Origin: Streptomyces europaeiscabiei
GTDB lineage: Bacteria; Actinomycetota; Actinomycetes; Streptomycetales; Streptomycetaceae
DNA length: 64,000 nt
Assembly (NCBI RefSeq): GCF_001550375.1
Contig: NZ_LRTR01000818.1
Span: 1 to 64,000 of the forward strand
Direction of reading: 5' to 3'
Made by a program: the position numbers and the translations under genes. The notes below the pieces were generated by a model. That model was not told the origin of the DNA and did not search any database. It saw only the letters and a program-made list of their open reading frames with translations. Shown in pieces: positions 52,717 to 61,917 of the stretch. Each line of letters opens with the position of its first letter. The first letter of the stretch is position 1.

Positions 52717-53759
52717 TCCCCTGTTCGCGGACTGAAGCCGATCCTCTTCGCGGCCCTCGGCTCGTCCTCAGTCACAGGCTGAGGCAGATCTCCCCATCGC
52801 CGCCCTCGCCTCCCACTCAGCCGCAGGCCGAGGAGGGGTCCCGTCGCGGGCTTCATCCGATCCCCCGGTCGCGGGCCGGTGCCGATCTCCGTCGCGGGCC
52901 TCGGTGGGAACCCGGCCGTGGAACGCGGCCGCCCTCCCCGGCTACCGCCGCGCGCACCCGGCACGTGCTCGACCATGGCGGCCACGTCGATCACCGCCGT
53001 CTGCGCGGCCTCCGCCAGGGCCCGCCGGTCGAGGTGGCCGGCCGGGGTGATGACGGGCCGTACCTCCAGCTCTGCCACGACGCCGTCCGCCGACACCACC
53101 CGCCACACCGACGCGAGCAGCGAGTCGTCCCCGACGTAGGCGGGCGCGGTGCTCGCTCCGCCCGCGGCGGACCGGTAGCGGAGGCGCACCGGCTGCACGG
53201 GCACGTCGGCGTCGAGCGCGGCCTGGAACACCGCCCGGCGGAAGCGGCCCTGCGCGCGGCCGCACCAGGTGCTCCCCTCGGGGAAGGCGACGACGGCCGC
53301 ACCACCGCGCAGGGCGTCGGCGATGCGGGCGACCGTCTCCGGCAGCGCGCGGATGCGGTCCCGCTCGATGAACAGCACCCCGCTCCGCGCGACGAGAGCG
53401 CCGGCCACCGGCCAGCCGCGAATGTCCGACTTGGCGAGCATCCGTGCGGGACGGACCGCGCCGAGCAGCGGTATGTCCAGCCAGGAGACGTGGTTGGCGA
53501 CGAGCAGCAGTCCGCCGGTGGGCGGGGCGACGCCGGAGATCCGTACCCGGACCCCCGAGGCCCGCACGACCCACCGGCTCCACCGGCGTACGACGCCGGC
53601 CGGCAGCCGCAGGCCGACGAGGCTCACCAGGACCCCGACGACGACCAGGGCAACGACCGCCGCGAACCGTGCGACGGCCCGCGGCACGGCGGCGGCCTGC
53701 CCGGTCGCCGCCACGCACGCCCGGGGGCTGCAGGGCGCGCTGGGCAGCCACACGCTCAT
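52680..53759 (-). CDS. olsA: PlsC-type acyltransferase, likely OlsA
   Basis: 359 residues. One N-terminal membrane segment (about 30-52), then the acyltransferase HX4D motif as NHVSWLD (His90, Asp95) and the FPEGST box. PlsC-fold enzymes transfer an acyl chain to lysolipids. The upstream gene 4 bp away encodes an OlsB-like N-acyltransferase, so lyso-ornithine lipid O-acylation (OlsA) fits best. The last 90 residues are Arg/Pro-rich and low in complexity, with no family match. The 3' end overlaps the LLM gene. Confidence 0.87.
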   Translation of the reverse strand: MSVWLPSAPCSPRACVAATGQAAAVPRAVARFAAVVALVVVGVLVSLVGLRLPAGVVRRWSRWVVRASGVRVRISGVAPPTGGLLLVANHVSWLDIPLLGAVRPARMLAKSDIRGWPVAGALVARSGVLFIERDRIRALPETVARIADALRGGAAVVAFPEGSTWCGRAQGRFRRAVFQAALDADVPVQPVRLRYRSAAGGASTAPAYVGDDSLLASVWRVVSADGVVAELEVRPVITPAGHLDRRALAEAAQTAVIDVAAMVEHVPGARGGSRGGRPRSTAGFPPRPATEIGTGPRPGDRMKPATGPLLGLRLSGRRGRRWGDLPQPVTEDEPRAAKRIGFSPRTGDQTRPASRDSLR

Positions 53760-53763
53760 CGGG

Positions 53764-54534
53764 TCACGCCGCCGGGACGAGGGAGAGGAAGTGCCGCAGG
53801 TAGCGGGCGTTGACCCGGCGCATCGACAGCAGCACGTACATGTCCGCGACGCCGAAGTCCGGGTCGTACGCGGGCTCGCCGCACACCCAGGCGCCGAGCC
53901 GCAGATAACCGCGCAGCAGCGGGGGCAGTTCCGTACGGCCGGCCGGGGCCTCGCCCTTCGGGATCCAGGGCCGCAGCGGCCGTACCCGGTACTCCTGCGG
54001 CGCCAGGTGCTTGTCCCGCACCCGGTCCCAGGTAGCCGCGGCGAGAACCCCGCCGTCGGCGAGCGGGATGGAGCAGCAGCCGGCCAGCCACTCGTGGCCC
54101 CGGTCGAGCATGTAGCGGGCGATGCCCGCCCAGATCAGGCCGATGACCGCGCCGTCCCGGTGGTCGGGGTGGACACACGAGCGGCCGACCTCGACGAGAC
54201 CGGGCCGGATGGCGTCGATGGCGGTGAGGTCGAACTCGCCCTCGGAGTACAGCCGTCCGGCGACGGCGGCCCGCTCCGGAGGCAGCAGCCGGTAGGTGCC
54301 GACGACCTGTCCGGTCAGGGTGTCGCGGACGAGCAGGTGGTCGCAGTAGGCGTCGAAGGGGTCGATGTCCAGCCCCGGCTGCGGGCCGGCCAGCAGGGCT
54401 CCCATCTCTCCGGCGAACACGTCGTGCCGCAGCCGCTGTGCGGCCCGGACGTCCTCCTCGCTGCGGGCCAGGGTGACGGTGTAGCGGGTGAGGGCCGTCG
54501 ACTGGGGCGGGCTGTCGAGGGTGGAGGCGGTCAT
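53764..54534 (-). CDS. olsB: GNAT N-acyltransferase, likely OlsB
   Basis: 256 residues of the autoinducer-synthase-like GNAT branch that includes OlsB: AQRLRHDVFAGEMGALL, DPFDAYCDHLLVRD, GTYRLLPPE and EVGRSCVHPDHRDGAVI are the landmarks. OlsB attaches a 3-hydroxyacyl chain to the alpha-amino group of ornithine, the first step of phosphorus-free ornithine lipids. It is followed 4 bp later by the O-acyltransferase gene. The two-gene order olsB-olsA supports the assignment over a generic GNAT. Confidence 0.88.
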   Translation of the reverse strand: MTASTLDSPPQSTALTRYTVTLARSEEDVRAAQRLRHDVFAGEMGALLAGPQPGLDIDPFDAYCDHLLVRDTLTGQVVGTYRLLPPERAAVAGRLYSEGEFDLTAIDAIRPGLVEVGRSCVHPDHRDGAVIGLIWAGIARYMLDRGHEWLAGCCSIPLADGGVLAAATWDRVRDKHLAPQEYRVRPLRPWIPKGEAPAGRTELPPLLRGYLRLGAWVCGEPAYDPDFGVADMYVLLSMRRVNARYLRHFLSLVPAA

Positions 54535-54799
54535 GGCATCTCCTGGTCACGGGCCGGCTCGGCGGCGTCAGGGGCGGACCTGGGGACGTGCGGCCCGCCG
54601 CCTCAGTTCTTCCGACGCCGGCTGACACGCGCGTGACCGGTTGCGAGAGCCCGGATGTAAGGAGGTTGAACGGCTCGGACCAGGTGTCCGGGGCGTCCGG
54701 CTCCGTCGACGAACGGGTGTCGCGGCGGTGACCGGCGGACACCGGTGACCGACCCGTGACCGGGGGCGCCCTCCCGACCCGTGGGACTGTCCCGCTGAG

Positions 54800-54838
54800 A
54801 ACTGATCGACGAACTGATCCAACTGATCCAACTGATCC
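54800..54838. repeat. Tandem 9-bp repeats
   Basis: Three perfect copies of aactgatcc (54812-54838) preceded, after a 3-bp interruption, by a fourth variant aactgatcg. Upstream of olsB, in its probable leader or promoter region. Confidence 0.85.
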
Positions 54839-55141
54839 ACGGTCGGGGCATACGAGTGGCGGAGCTGTCGGCGGAGGCCCTGGACGCGGTGCCCGGGACC
54901 GACTGGAGTCGAACAGTCCGGATGTCCGCCCGAGGAGGTACGCCGCGCACTGCGCCGGTTGTTGCGCAGGAGGCGGGAGTAGAGCGAGAACGACTGCTGG
55001 GTGCTGTTCGACGACCTGGGGGCATCGGGGCCCGGCGTCTCCTCGGTCGCCCACCGTTCAGAAGACCTTGGCGGGACCGGGATTGAGCACCACACCCGGC
55101 CCCGCCCGCCCGCACTCTTCGGCGAACGTTCAGCGCCCCGA

Positions 55142-55171
55142 CAGGGGCGCGGGGAACTGCGCGGCCGGCCA
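55142..55171. repeat. Dispersed palindromic repeat, copy g
   Basis: Reverse-oriented single arm (aggggcgcggggaactgcgcg). It lies 42 bp beyond the sdhB stop and could contribute to its 3' end. Confidence 0.75.
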
Positions 55172-55212
55172 CATCCGGCCCGCACCCCGAAACCAACAGA
55201 TCCTTTACGGCC

Positions 55213-55962
55213 CTACCGCTTCCCGGCCTTACGGGCGGCCCGCAGCCACTCCTTGTTCATGCCGGTGATGGACACCAGCGGAATCCCCTTGGGGCAAGCG
55301 GTCGCGCACTCCCCGGCCAACGTGCACCCCCCGAACCCCTCCTCGTCCATCTGCTCCACCATGTCCAGCACCCGCGTCTCCCGCTCGGGCGCCCCCTGCG
55401 GCAGCACGTTCAGATGGTTGATCTTGGCCGAGGTGAAGAGCATCGCCGCCCCGTTGGGACACGCGGCCACACAGGCCCCGCACCCGATGCATTCCGCGTG
55501 TTCGAACGCGAAGTCCGCGTCCGGCTTCGGCACAGCGGTCGCGTGCGCCTCCGGCGCGGCGCCCGTGGGCGCCGTGATGTACCCCCCGGCCTGGATGATC
55601 CGGTCGAACGCCGTCCGGTCCACCACCAGGTCCTTGATCACCGGGAACGCCGACGCCCGCCACGGCTCCACGTCGATCGTGTCGCCGTCCGAGAAGGACC
55701 GCATGTGCAGCTGACAGGTCGTCGTCCGCTCCGGCCCGTGTGCGTCCCCGTTGATGACCAGCGAGCATGCCCCACAGATCCCCTCACGGCAGTCGTGGTC
55801 GAAGGCCACCGGGTCCTCACCGCGCAGGATGAGTTCCTCGTTGAGCGTGTCGAGCATCTCCAGGAAGGACATGTCGGGCGAGATGTCGTCCACCTCGTAC
55901 GTGGACATGGCGCCGTCGGCGTCGGCGGCCCGCTGCCGCCATACGCGCAGGGTGAGCTTCAT
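55213..55962 (-). CDS. sdhB: Succinate dehydrogenase / fumarate reductase iron-sulfur subunit
   Basis: 249 residues. N-terminal [2Fe-2S] ferredoxin domain with Cys58, Cys63, Cys66 and Cys83, then the [4Fe-4S] run [12 protein letters not shown] and the [3Fe-4S] cysteines ([12 protein letters not shown]). Relays electrons from the flavoprotein to the membrane heme subunit. Its ATG overlaps the sdhA stop by 4 bp. Last gene of sdhCAB. Confidence 0.97.
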   Translation of the reverse strand: MKLTLRVWRQRAADADGAMSTYEVDDISPDMSFLEMLDTLNEELILRGEDPVAFDHDCREGICGACSLVINGDAHGPERTTTCQLHMRSFSDGDTIDVEPWRASAFPVIKDLVVDRTAFDRIIQAGGYITAPTGAAPEAHATAVPKPDADFAFEHAECIGCGACVAACPNGAAMLFTSAKINHLNVLPQGAPERETRVLDMVEQMDEEGFGGCTLAGECATACPKGIPLVSITGMNKEWLRAARKAGKR

Positions 55963-57917
55963 GCGTAGCTCCGCTGGGTGGGGTGGACGTACTCGAAGAC
56001 CAGGTCTTCCTTGTGCAGCACGGGCGCCGCGCCGGTGCCGGTGAACTCCCAGGCGGCGGCGTACGAGAACTCCTCGTCCCGGCGCTCCGCCTCGCCGTCG
56101 GCCGTCCGGGACTCCTCACGGAAGTGACCGCCGCACGACTCGCTCCGGTGCAGCGCGTCGAGGCACATCAGCTCGGCGAGTTCGAGGTGGTCGACGATCC
56201 GGTTGGCCTTCTCCAGGGACTGGTTGAACTCCTCGCCCGTCCCCGGGACCTTGATCCGCCGCCAGAACTCCTCGCGGATCTGCGGGATCCGCTCCAGTGC
56301 CTTTCGCAGCCCGCCCTCGGTGCGGGCCATGCCGCAGAACTCCCACATCAGTTCACCGAGTTCGCGGTGGAAGGAGTCGGGCGTGCGGTCGCCGTCGACG
56401 GCGAGCAGCAGGTTCAGCCGGTCTTCCGTCTCGGCCAGCACCTCCTGCACGACGGGGTGTTCGCGGCCGATCTCCCCCTGCTTCGGGTGCCGGGCGAGGT
56501 AGTCGTTGATGGTGGCCGGCAGCACGAAGTACCCGTCGGCGAGGCCCTGCATCAGCGCGGACGCGCCGAGCCGGTTGGCCCCGTGGTCGGAGAAGTTGGC
56601 CTCGCCGATCGCGAACAGGCCGGGGACGGTGGTCTGGAGGTCGTAGTCGACCCACAGCCCGCCCATCGTGTAGTGCACGGCCGGGTAGATCCGCATCGGC
56701 ACCTCGTAGGGATCCTCGTCGGTGATCCGCTGGTACATGTCGAAGAGGTTGCCGTATCTGGCCTCGACGGCCTTGCGCCCCATGCGCGCGATGGCATCGG
56801 CGAAGTCCAGGTAGACGCCCTGCCCGCCGGGCCCGACGCCTCTGCCCTCGTCGCAGACGTTCTTCGCGGCGCGGGAGGCGATGTCACGCGGGACCAGGTT
56901 GCCGAAGGAGGGATAGATCCGCTCCAGGTAGTAGTCGCGCTCGTCCTCGGGGATCCGGTCGGCGGGCCGCTCGTCCCCCCGTGCCTTCGGCACCCAGATC
57001 CGCCCGTCGTTGCGCAGCGACTCGCTCATCAGCGTCAGCTTGGACTGGTGGTCGCCGGTGCGCGGGATGCACGTCGGATGGATCTGTGTGAAGCATGGGT
57101 TCGCGAACAGCGCGCCCCGCCGGTGCGCCCGCCACACGGCGGTCGCGTTCGAGTTCATGGCGTTGGTCGACAGGTAGAAGACGTTCCCGTATCCGCCGCT
57201 CGCCAGCACCACGGCATCGGCGAAGTACGTGTCGATCTTGCCGGTGATCAGATCCCGCGCCACGATCCCGCGCGCCCGCCCGTCGATCACGATCAGGTCG
57301 AGCATCTCGGTCCGCGGATGCATCTCCACGTTCCCGGCGGCGATCTGCCGCGACAGCGCCTGATACGCGCCGAGGAGGAGCTGCTGTCCCGTCTGGCCCC
57401 GGGCGTAGAAGGTGCGGGACACCTGTACGCCGCCGAAGGAGCGGGTGTCCAGCAGACCGCCGTACTCGCGGGCGAAGGGCACGCCCTGCGCGACGCACTG
57501 GACGATGATCTCGACGGAGATCTGCGCGAGCCGGTGGACGTTCGACTCACGCGCCCGGAAGTCGCCGCCCTTGACGGTGTCGTAGAACAGCCGGTGGACG
57601 GAGTCGCCGTCGTTGCGGTAGTTCTTCGCGGCGTTGATGCCGCCCTGCGCGGCGATCGAGTGGGCGCGGCGCGGGGAGTCCTGGTAGCAGAACTGGACGA
57701 CGTGGTAACCCTGTTCGGCGAGCGTGGCGCCGGCCGAGCCGCCGGCGAGGCCGGTGCCGACGACGATGACGGTGTGCTTGCGGCGGTTGGCGGGGTTGAC
57801 CAGCTTCGCCTCGAAGCGGCGCTTGTCCCAGCGCTCGGCGACCGGGCCCTCGGGCGCCTTGCCGTCGACGACCGGTTCGCCGGTCACGTAGTCCGCGTAC
57901 TCGGAGGATGTAGTCAT
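55959..57917 (-). CDS. sdhA: Succinate dehydrogenase / fumarate reductase flavoprotein subunit
   Basis: 652 residues. FAD motif [21 protein letters not shown], flavinylation His in [15 protein letters not shown], substrate-binding HPTCIPRTG and the terminal [14 protein letters not shown]. The length is that of the type B (Bacillus/Wolinella-like) flavoproteins, which pair with a single diheme membrane subunit, consistent with the neighbour sdhC. ATG 57917 is 2 bp after the sdhC stop. Confidence 0.96.
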   Translation of the reverse strand: MTTSSEYADYVTGEPVVDGKAPEGPVAERWDKRRFEAKLVNPANRRKHTVIVVGTGLAGGSAGATLAEQGYHVVQFCYQDSPRRAHSIAAQGGINAAKNYRNDGDSVHRLFYDTVKGGDFRARESNVHRLAQISVEIIVQCVAQGVPFAREYGGLLDTRSFGGVQVSRTFYARGQTGQQLLLGAYQALSRQIAAGNVEMHPRTEMLDLIVIDGRARGIVARDLITGKIDTYFADAVVLASGGYGNVFYLSTNAMNSNATAVWRAHRRGALFANPCFTQIHPTCIPRTGDHQSKLTLMSESLRNDGRIWVPKARGDERPADRIPEDERDYYLERIYPSFGNLVPRDIASRAAKNVCDEGRGVGPGGQGVYLDFADAIARMGRKAVEARYGNLFDMYQRITDEDPYEVPMRIYPAVHYTMGGLWVDYDLQTTVPGLFAIGEANFSDHGANRLGASALMQGLADGYFVLPATINDYLARHPKQGEIGREHPVVQEVLAETEDRLNLLLAVDGDRTPDSFHRELGELMWEFCGMARTEGGLRKALERIPQIREEFWRRIKVPGTGEEFNQSLEKANRIVDHLELAELMCLDALHRSESCGGHFREESRTADGEAERRDEEFSYAAAWEFTGTGAAPVLHKEDLVFEYVHPTQRSYA

Positions 57918-57919
57918 GT

Positions 57920-58645
57920 TCAGCTCACCACTCCGGTCATGACGGCGAGGGGTACGGAGACGAAGCCCAGGGTCAGCGCCAGGGCCAGGAGGTTCGCGGT
58001 GGTCCTCAGGGCGCGGTCGCGGGTGCGGCTGCCGGCGCCGAGGGTCTGGGCGGCGCTCCAGAAGCCGTGCCGGATGTGCAGTCCGAGGGCGAGCACCGCG
58101 ACGATGTAGACGACGTTGCCGTACCAGGTGGAGAAGGTGTCGATGACGTTCTGGTACGGGTGTCCGGCCTCGAAGCCGTTCGGGTGGACGGTGCCGGTCG
58201 TCAGGTCGAGGATGTGCCAGACGATGAACAGGCCGAGGATGACTCCGCCCCAGCGCATGGTGCGGGTCGCGTAGCTCGCCCGGCGCTTCTTGTGGACGTA
58301 CTTGTCCGGCCGGGCCCTGATGTCGCGGCGGCTGAGCTGGTAGGCGGCCGTGGCGTGGGCGACGACCGCGGCGACGAGGACCACGCGGACGATCCACAGG
58401 GCCCACTCGTGGTGCAGGAAGGGCTCGCCGAGGGTGCGCAGCCAGTGCGCGTAGCCGTTGAACTCGTCCGAGCCGAAGAAGATCTTGAGGTTGCCGAGCA
58501 TGTGGACGACCAGGTACGCCAGCATGATCAGTCCGCTGACGGCCATCACCGTCTTCTTGCCTAGGGAGCTGTCCCACACAGAGCGCGCCAGGGACGGTTT
58601 TCGTTCCGAGCGTTCCGAGCGTTCCGTCCGCGTTGCCAGAGCCAT
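57920..58645 (-). CDS. sdhC: Succinate dehydrogenase cytochrome b subunit (diheme type)
   Basis: 241 residues, about five membrane helices, with histidines in the right helices for two hemes ([40 protein letters not shown]). The N-terminus ([13 protein letters not shown]) comes from a small tandem 9-bp repeat (gttccgagc) and is longer than needed. First gene of sdhCAB, divergent from a LysR gene. The quinone site cannot be judged by eye. Confidence 0.94.
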   Translation of the reverse strand: MALATRTERSERSERKPSLARSVWDSSLGKKTVMAVSGLIMLAYLVVHMLGNLKIFFGSDEFNGYAHWLRTLGEPFLHHEWALWIVRVVLVAAVVAHATAAYQLSRRDIRARPDKYVHKKRRASYATRTMRWGGVILGLFIVWHILDLTTGTVHPNGFEAGHPYQNVIDTFSTWYGNVVYIVAVLALGLHIRHGFWSAAQTLGAGSRTRDRALRTTANLLALALTLGFVSVPLAVMTGVVS

Positions 58646-58702
58646 GCCCCCGACGCTAGAGCCGCATCACTCCATCGGTCCAAGACATGAAACAGCTCGA
58701 TT

Positions 58703-58721
58703 CGATAGCTGGAAACTATCG
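58703..58721. promoter_or_regulatory. Candidate LysR operator between sdhC and lysR
   Basis: CGATAG-7-CTATCG, a perfect inverted repeat with the T-N11-A shape of LysR sites, 18 bp before the regulator's ATG and 57 bp before sdhC. A degenerate half-site gtatcg follows. Confidence 0.78.
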
Positions 58722-58738
58722 TCCCGTATCGTGGCGGG

Positions 58739-59623
58739 ATGCAGTTCCAGCAGCTCCAGTACTTCGTGGCGGTGGCGGAGACCAGGCATTTCACCCGGGC
58801 AGCCGAGCTGGTCCATGTGGCGCAGCCGTCGCTCTCGCAGCAGATCAAGGCGCTGGAACGGGAGTTGGGGGCGGACCTCTTCCGGCGGGCGCGCGGCAAC
58901 ATCACCCTCACCGACGCCGGCGAGGCGCTGCTGCCGCTGGCCCGTCGCATCCTCGCGGACACGGACACCGCCCGGCACGAGGTGCAGGAGCTGGTCCAGC
59001 TGCGCCGGGGGCGGGTCCGGCTCGGCGCGACCCCGAGCCTGTGCACGGGTCTGCTTCCCGACGTGCTGCGCGCCTTCCACGACCGCTATCCCGGCATCCG
59101 GCTGCTGATCGAGGAGGGCGGCTCGCACGACCTCGTACGGCAGCTGGCCCGGGGCGCCCTCGACCTGGCCCTGGTCGTCCTGCCCCTGCCCACGCCCTCC
59201 CCCGCTCTGACCACGGTGGAGCTGCTGCGCGAGGACCTGGTCGTGGTCTCCTCCCCGGACGAGCCGAGGCCCGGCAACGGCCGCCGTACCGTCCGCGTCC
59301 CCGACCTGGAGGGCGAGCGTCTGGTCATGTTCCGCCACGGCTACGACCTGCGCGAACTCACGGTGGCCGCATGCCGCTCCGCCGGGTTCGAGCCGGACTT
59401 CGCGGTGGAGGGCGGTGAGATGGACGCGGTGCTGGGCTTCGTCCGGGCCGGCCTCGGCGTCGCCGTCGTCCCCCGTATGGTCGCCACCCGCTCCGGCCGG
59501 GGCCTGCGGGTCACCCCGCTGGCCCGGCCCGGCCTGCACCGCACGATCGCCCTGGCCCACCGCAGCGATGTGGCTCCGCCGAGGGCCGCGAGGGAGTTGC
59601 AGCGGATGTTGGTCGAGCGGTGA
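58739..59623 (+). CDS. LysR-family regulator divergent from sdhCAB
   Basis: 294 residues: helix-turn-helix of the standard type (YFVAVAETRHFTRAAELVHVAQPSLSQQI) and a substrate-binding domain ending in GLGVAVVPRM. Position and the palindrome at 58703-58721 point to control of the succinate dehydrogenase operon and itself. The family usually needs a small-molecule co-inducer; a C4 acid would fit the target, but this is inference. Confidence 0.94.
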   Translation: MQFQQLQYFVAVAETRHFTRAAELVHVAQPSLSQQIKALERELGADLFRRARGNITLTDAGEALLPLARRILADTDTARHEVQELVQLRRGRVRLGATPSLCTGLLPDVLRAFHDRYPGIRLLIEEGGSHDLVRQLARGALDLALVVLPLPTPSPALTTVELLREDLVVVSSPDEPRPGNGRRTVRVPDLEGERLVMFRHGYDLRELTVAACRSAGFEPDFAVEGGEMDAVLGFVRAGLGVAVVPRMVATRSGRGLRVTPLARPGLHRTIALAHRSDVAPPRAARELQRMLVER

Positions 59624-59772
59624 GCGTGTGCTGCTGGTCCCGGTCGCGCCGTGGGTGGTGAGCGCCGTTTCGGGGTGCGGGCGCGCTGTGGCTGGTCACG
59701 CCCGCGCGGCGGAGCCGCACATCGATACGGCCCCGCGCCCCTGACAGTCCCCGGCGGCTGTGAAGGGAACCC

Positions 59773-61917
59773 CTATCCCGTCGCGTCCACCAACGCCAGT
59801 TCGTGCAGCCGCTCGGGCGGGCCCGGGCGGGCGTAGTACCAGCCCTGGGCCGTGTCGCAGCCCAGTATCCGCAGTTGTTCGGCCTGGGCTCCGGTTTCGA
59901 CGCCCTCGACGGTGACCGCGAGGTCGAGGCTGTGGGCGAGGGAGACGATCCCCTCGACGATCTTCAGGTCGACGGGGTCGGCCGGGAACTGCTGCATGCT
60001 CTGGGTGAAGGACCGGTCCAGCTTCAGGACGCGGACCGGCAGCCGGCGGAGGTTGGCGAGGTTGGAGTAGCCGGTGCCGAAGTCGTCGAGGGCGATGTCG
60101 ACGCCCATCTCGGAGAGCCTGCGCAGGGGTTTGAGCAGGTCGTCGTCGGCGCCGATCAGGGCGGACTCGGTGACCTCCAGGCAGAGGGCGTCCGGTGCGA
60201 GTCCGGCGCGCTCCAGGATGTCCACCGTGTCCTGGACCAGTCCGGGGTGGGTCAGCTGGCACGGGGAGAGGTTGACGTTGACGCGCAGCGGGCCGCCCGC
60301 TCCCGTGCCGCCGTGCCGTTCCTGCCATGCGCGGGCCTGGCGCACCGACTGCTCCAGGACCCAGCGGCCGAGCGGCACGATCAGGCCGGTGCGCTCGGCG
60401 AGCGGGATGAAGCGGTCGGGGCCGAGGACGCCGTGCTGCGGGTGCAGCCAGCGGACCAGGGCCTCGGCGCCGCGCACGGTCCCGTCGCCCAGGTGGACCA
60501 GCGGCTGGTACTCGATGAAGAACTCGCCCCGGTCCAGCGCGGCGGGCAGGGCCGTGGTGAGCCCGTGCCGGGTGATCGCGCGCGCGTCGGCCTCCGCGTC
60601 GGCCATCTCGTAGCGGTTGCCGCCCGCCGACTTGGCCCGGTACATCGTGATGTCGGCGCTGCGCAGCACCTCCGCCGGGCCGCGCTCCCCCGCCGGGCCC
60701 TCGACGATGCCGATGCTGCCGCGGACCAGCAGTTCCCGGCCTTCGATGCGGACCGGGGTGACCAGCGCGTTCATGATGCGGTCGGCGAGTTCGTCGACCT
60801 CGCGTTCGGTGTCGGTGCCGGTGGTCAGCGCCACGAACTCGTCGCCGCCGAGCCGGGCGACCATCTCACCGGGCGCGGTCGCGCAGGACTGCAGCCGGTC
60901 GGCGACCTCGACGAGCAGCCGGTCCCCGGCCGCGTGGCCGAGGCTGTCGTTGATGGTCTTGAAACCGTCGAGGTCGAGGTAGCAGAGGCCGAAGCGCTGG
61001 CCGTCGCCCGCCGCGAGGGCCTTCTCCAGGCGCTCGAAGAACAGGGTGCGGTTGGGCAGTCCGGTGAGCGCGTCATGTGTGGCCTCGTAGCGGAGGCGGA
61101 GGTTGAGCAGCCGGCGCTCGGTGGTGTCCTCCATGAGGGCCAGCTGGTACTGGGGCCGGCCGTCCGCGTCCCGCAGCAGGGACACCGTCAGGTTGGTCCA
61201 CAGGACCGTTCCGTCCGGTCGGTGGAACGCCTTTTCGGTGTGGTAGTGCTCGCGGTCGCCGCGGACCAGCTCCTCGTAGAGGCGCCACACCTGGGGCGCG
61301 TCCTCGGGGTGTTTCCACTCGGGGACGCGGCGCCCGCGCATCGTCTGCTCGGTGACCCCGAACATGCGCTGTAGCGCGCCGTTGACCTGGAGGATGTTGC
61401 CTTCGAGGTCGGCGATGCCGATGCCTATGGCGGCGCCCTCGAACACCGCGCGGAAACGGGCCTCGGTCGCGTGCAGCGCCAGCGCGACCGCGCCCTGGGC
61501 CTCCAGCGCCGCGCGGGCGATCGCCTCCTGCTCGGCCAGTGTCCGCTGGCGCAGCGCCTCGGCGAATCCGGCGGCCATCGCGGACTGCAGCCGTGCGGCG
61601 CGGGCCCGTAGATCCTCCTGGGGCCCGTCGCCGCCGCAGTAGAGCACCAGATAGGCGTCGACGCAGTCCAGCGTCTGGCCGAGCGCCTCGGGTTCGGTGC
61701 AGTGCGCCTCGACGAGGGCGGCGCCGACGGCCTTGCCCGCCTCGGCGTCGTACGTCCTGGCCCGCAGCGCCTCGCTCAGCCTGCGGGCCAGCGGCAGCAG
61801 TTGTTCCTCGAACTCGGGCCGGGTCAGCGACGTGGAGGTGGCGGGGAAGACCGCGCGGCTCCAGATCGTCGCGAACCGGCGGAGTCTGTCCTCCGGCCCG
61901 TCCGGCTCCGCCCTCAC
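59773..61917 (-). CDS. rmdA: RmdA-like PAS-GGDEF-EAL c-di-GMP protein
   Basis: 714 residues: an N-terminal helical region, PAS/PAC (about 150-268), GGDEF domain (about 280-440) with an intact GGDEF at 357-361, and EAL domain (about 455-710) with EAL at 485-487 and DDFGTGYSN later. Both catalytic signatures look complete, so cyclase and phosphodiesterase activity are possible. Architecture and neighbourhood match RmdA of S. coelicolor (SCO0928 from memory), which affects development. GTG 61917 overlaps the stop of the methyltransferase gene (GTGA), so the two are co-translated. Confidence 0.92.
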   Translation of the reverse strand: MRAEPDGPEDRLRRFATIWSRAVFPATSTSLTRPEFEEQLLPLARRLSEALRARTYDAEAGKAVGAALVEAHCTEPEALGQTLDCVDAYLVLYCGGDGPQEDLRARAARLQSAMAAGFAEALRQRTLAEQEAIARAALEAQGAVALALHATEARFRAVFEGAAIGIGIADLEGNILQVNGALQRMFGVTEQTMRGRRVPEWKHPEDAPQVWRLYEELVRGDREHYHTEKAFHRPDGTVLWTNLTVSLLRDADGRPQYQLALMEDTTERRLLNLRLRYEATHDALTGLPNRTLFFERLEKALAAGDGQRFGLCYLDLDGFKTINDSLGHAAGDRLLVEVADRLQSCATAPGEMVARLGGDEFVALTTGTDTEREVDELADRIMNALVTPVRIEGRELLVRGSIGIVEGPAGERGPAEVLRSADITMYRAKSAGGNRYEMADAEADARAITRHGLTTALPAALDRGEFFIEYQPLVHLGDGTVRGAEALVRWLHPQHGVLGPDRFIPLAERTGLIVPLGRWVLEQSVRQARAWQERHGGTGAGGPLRVNVNLSPCQLTHPGLVQDTVDILERAGLAPDALCLEVTESALIGADDDLLKPLRRLSEMGVDIALDDFGTGYSNLANLRRLPVRVLKLDRSFTQSMQQFPADPVDLKIVEGIVSLAHSLDLAVTVEGVETGAQAEQLRILGCDTAQGWYYARPGPPERLHELALVDATG

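Larger units (their letters stand above)
54535..55212. other. Gene-poor region between sdhB and olsB
   Basis: No convincing gene. Long overlapping frames exist on both strands but are compositionally biased and match nothing. Contains a tandem 9-bp array near 54800-54838 and copy g of the dispersed repeat near 55142-55171. The olsB promoter must lie in the first 250 bp. Confidence 0.65.

Noticed and set aside
54880-54940. A stretch with a gagtcgaac sequence reminiscent of a tRNA T-arm
   Set aside because: No acceptor stem, anticodon arm or D-arm can be paired around it on either strand.
54568-55185. Long minus-strand frames between sdhB and olsB
   Set aside because: Composition is Arg/Ser/Pro-rich, they run through tandem and dispersed repeats, and overlapping frames on both strands are equally long; nothing resembles a known family.
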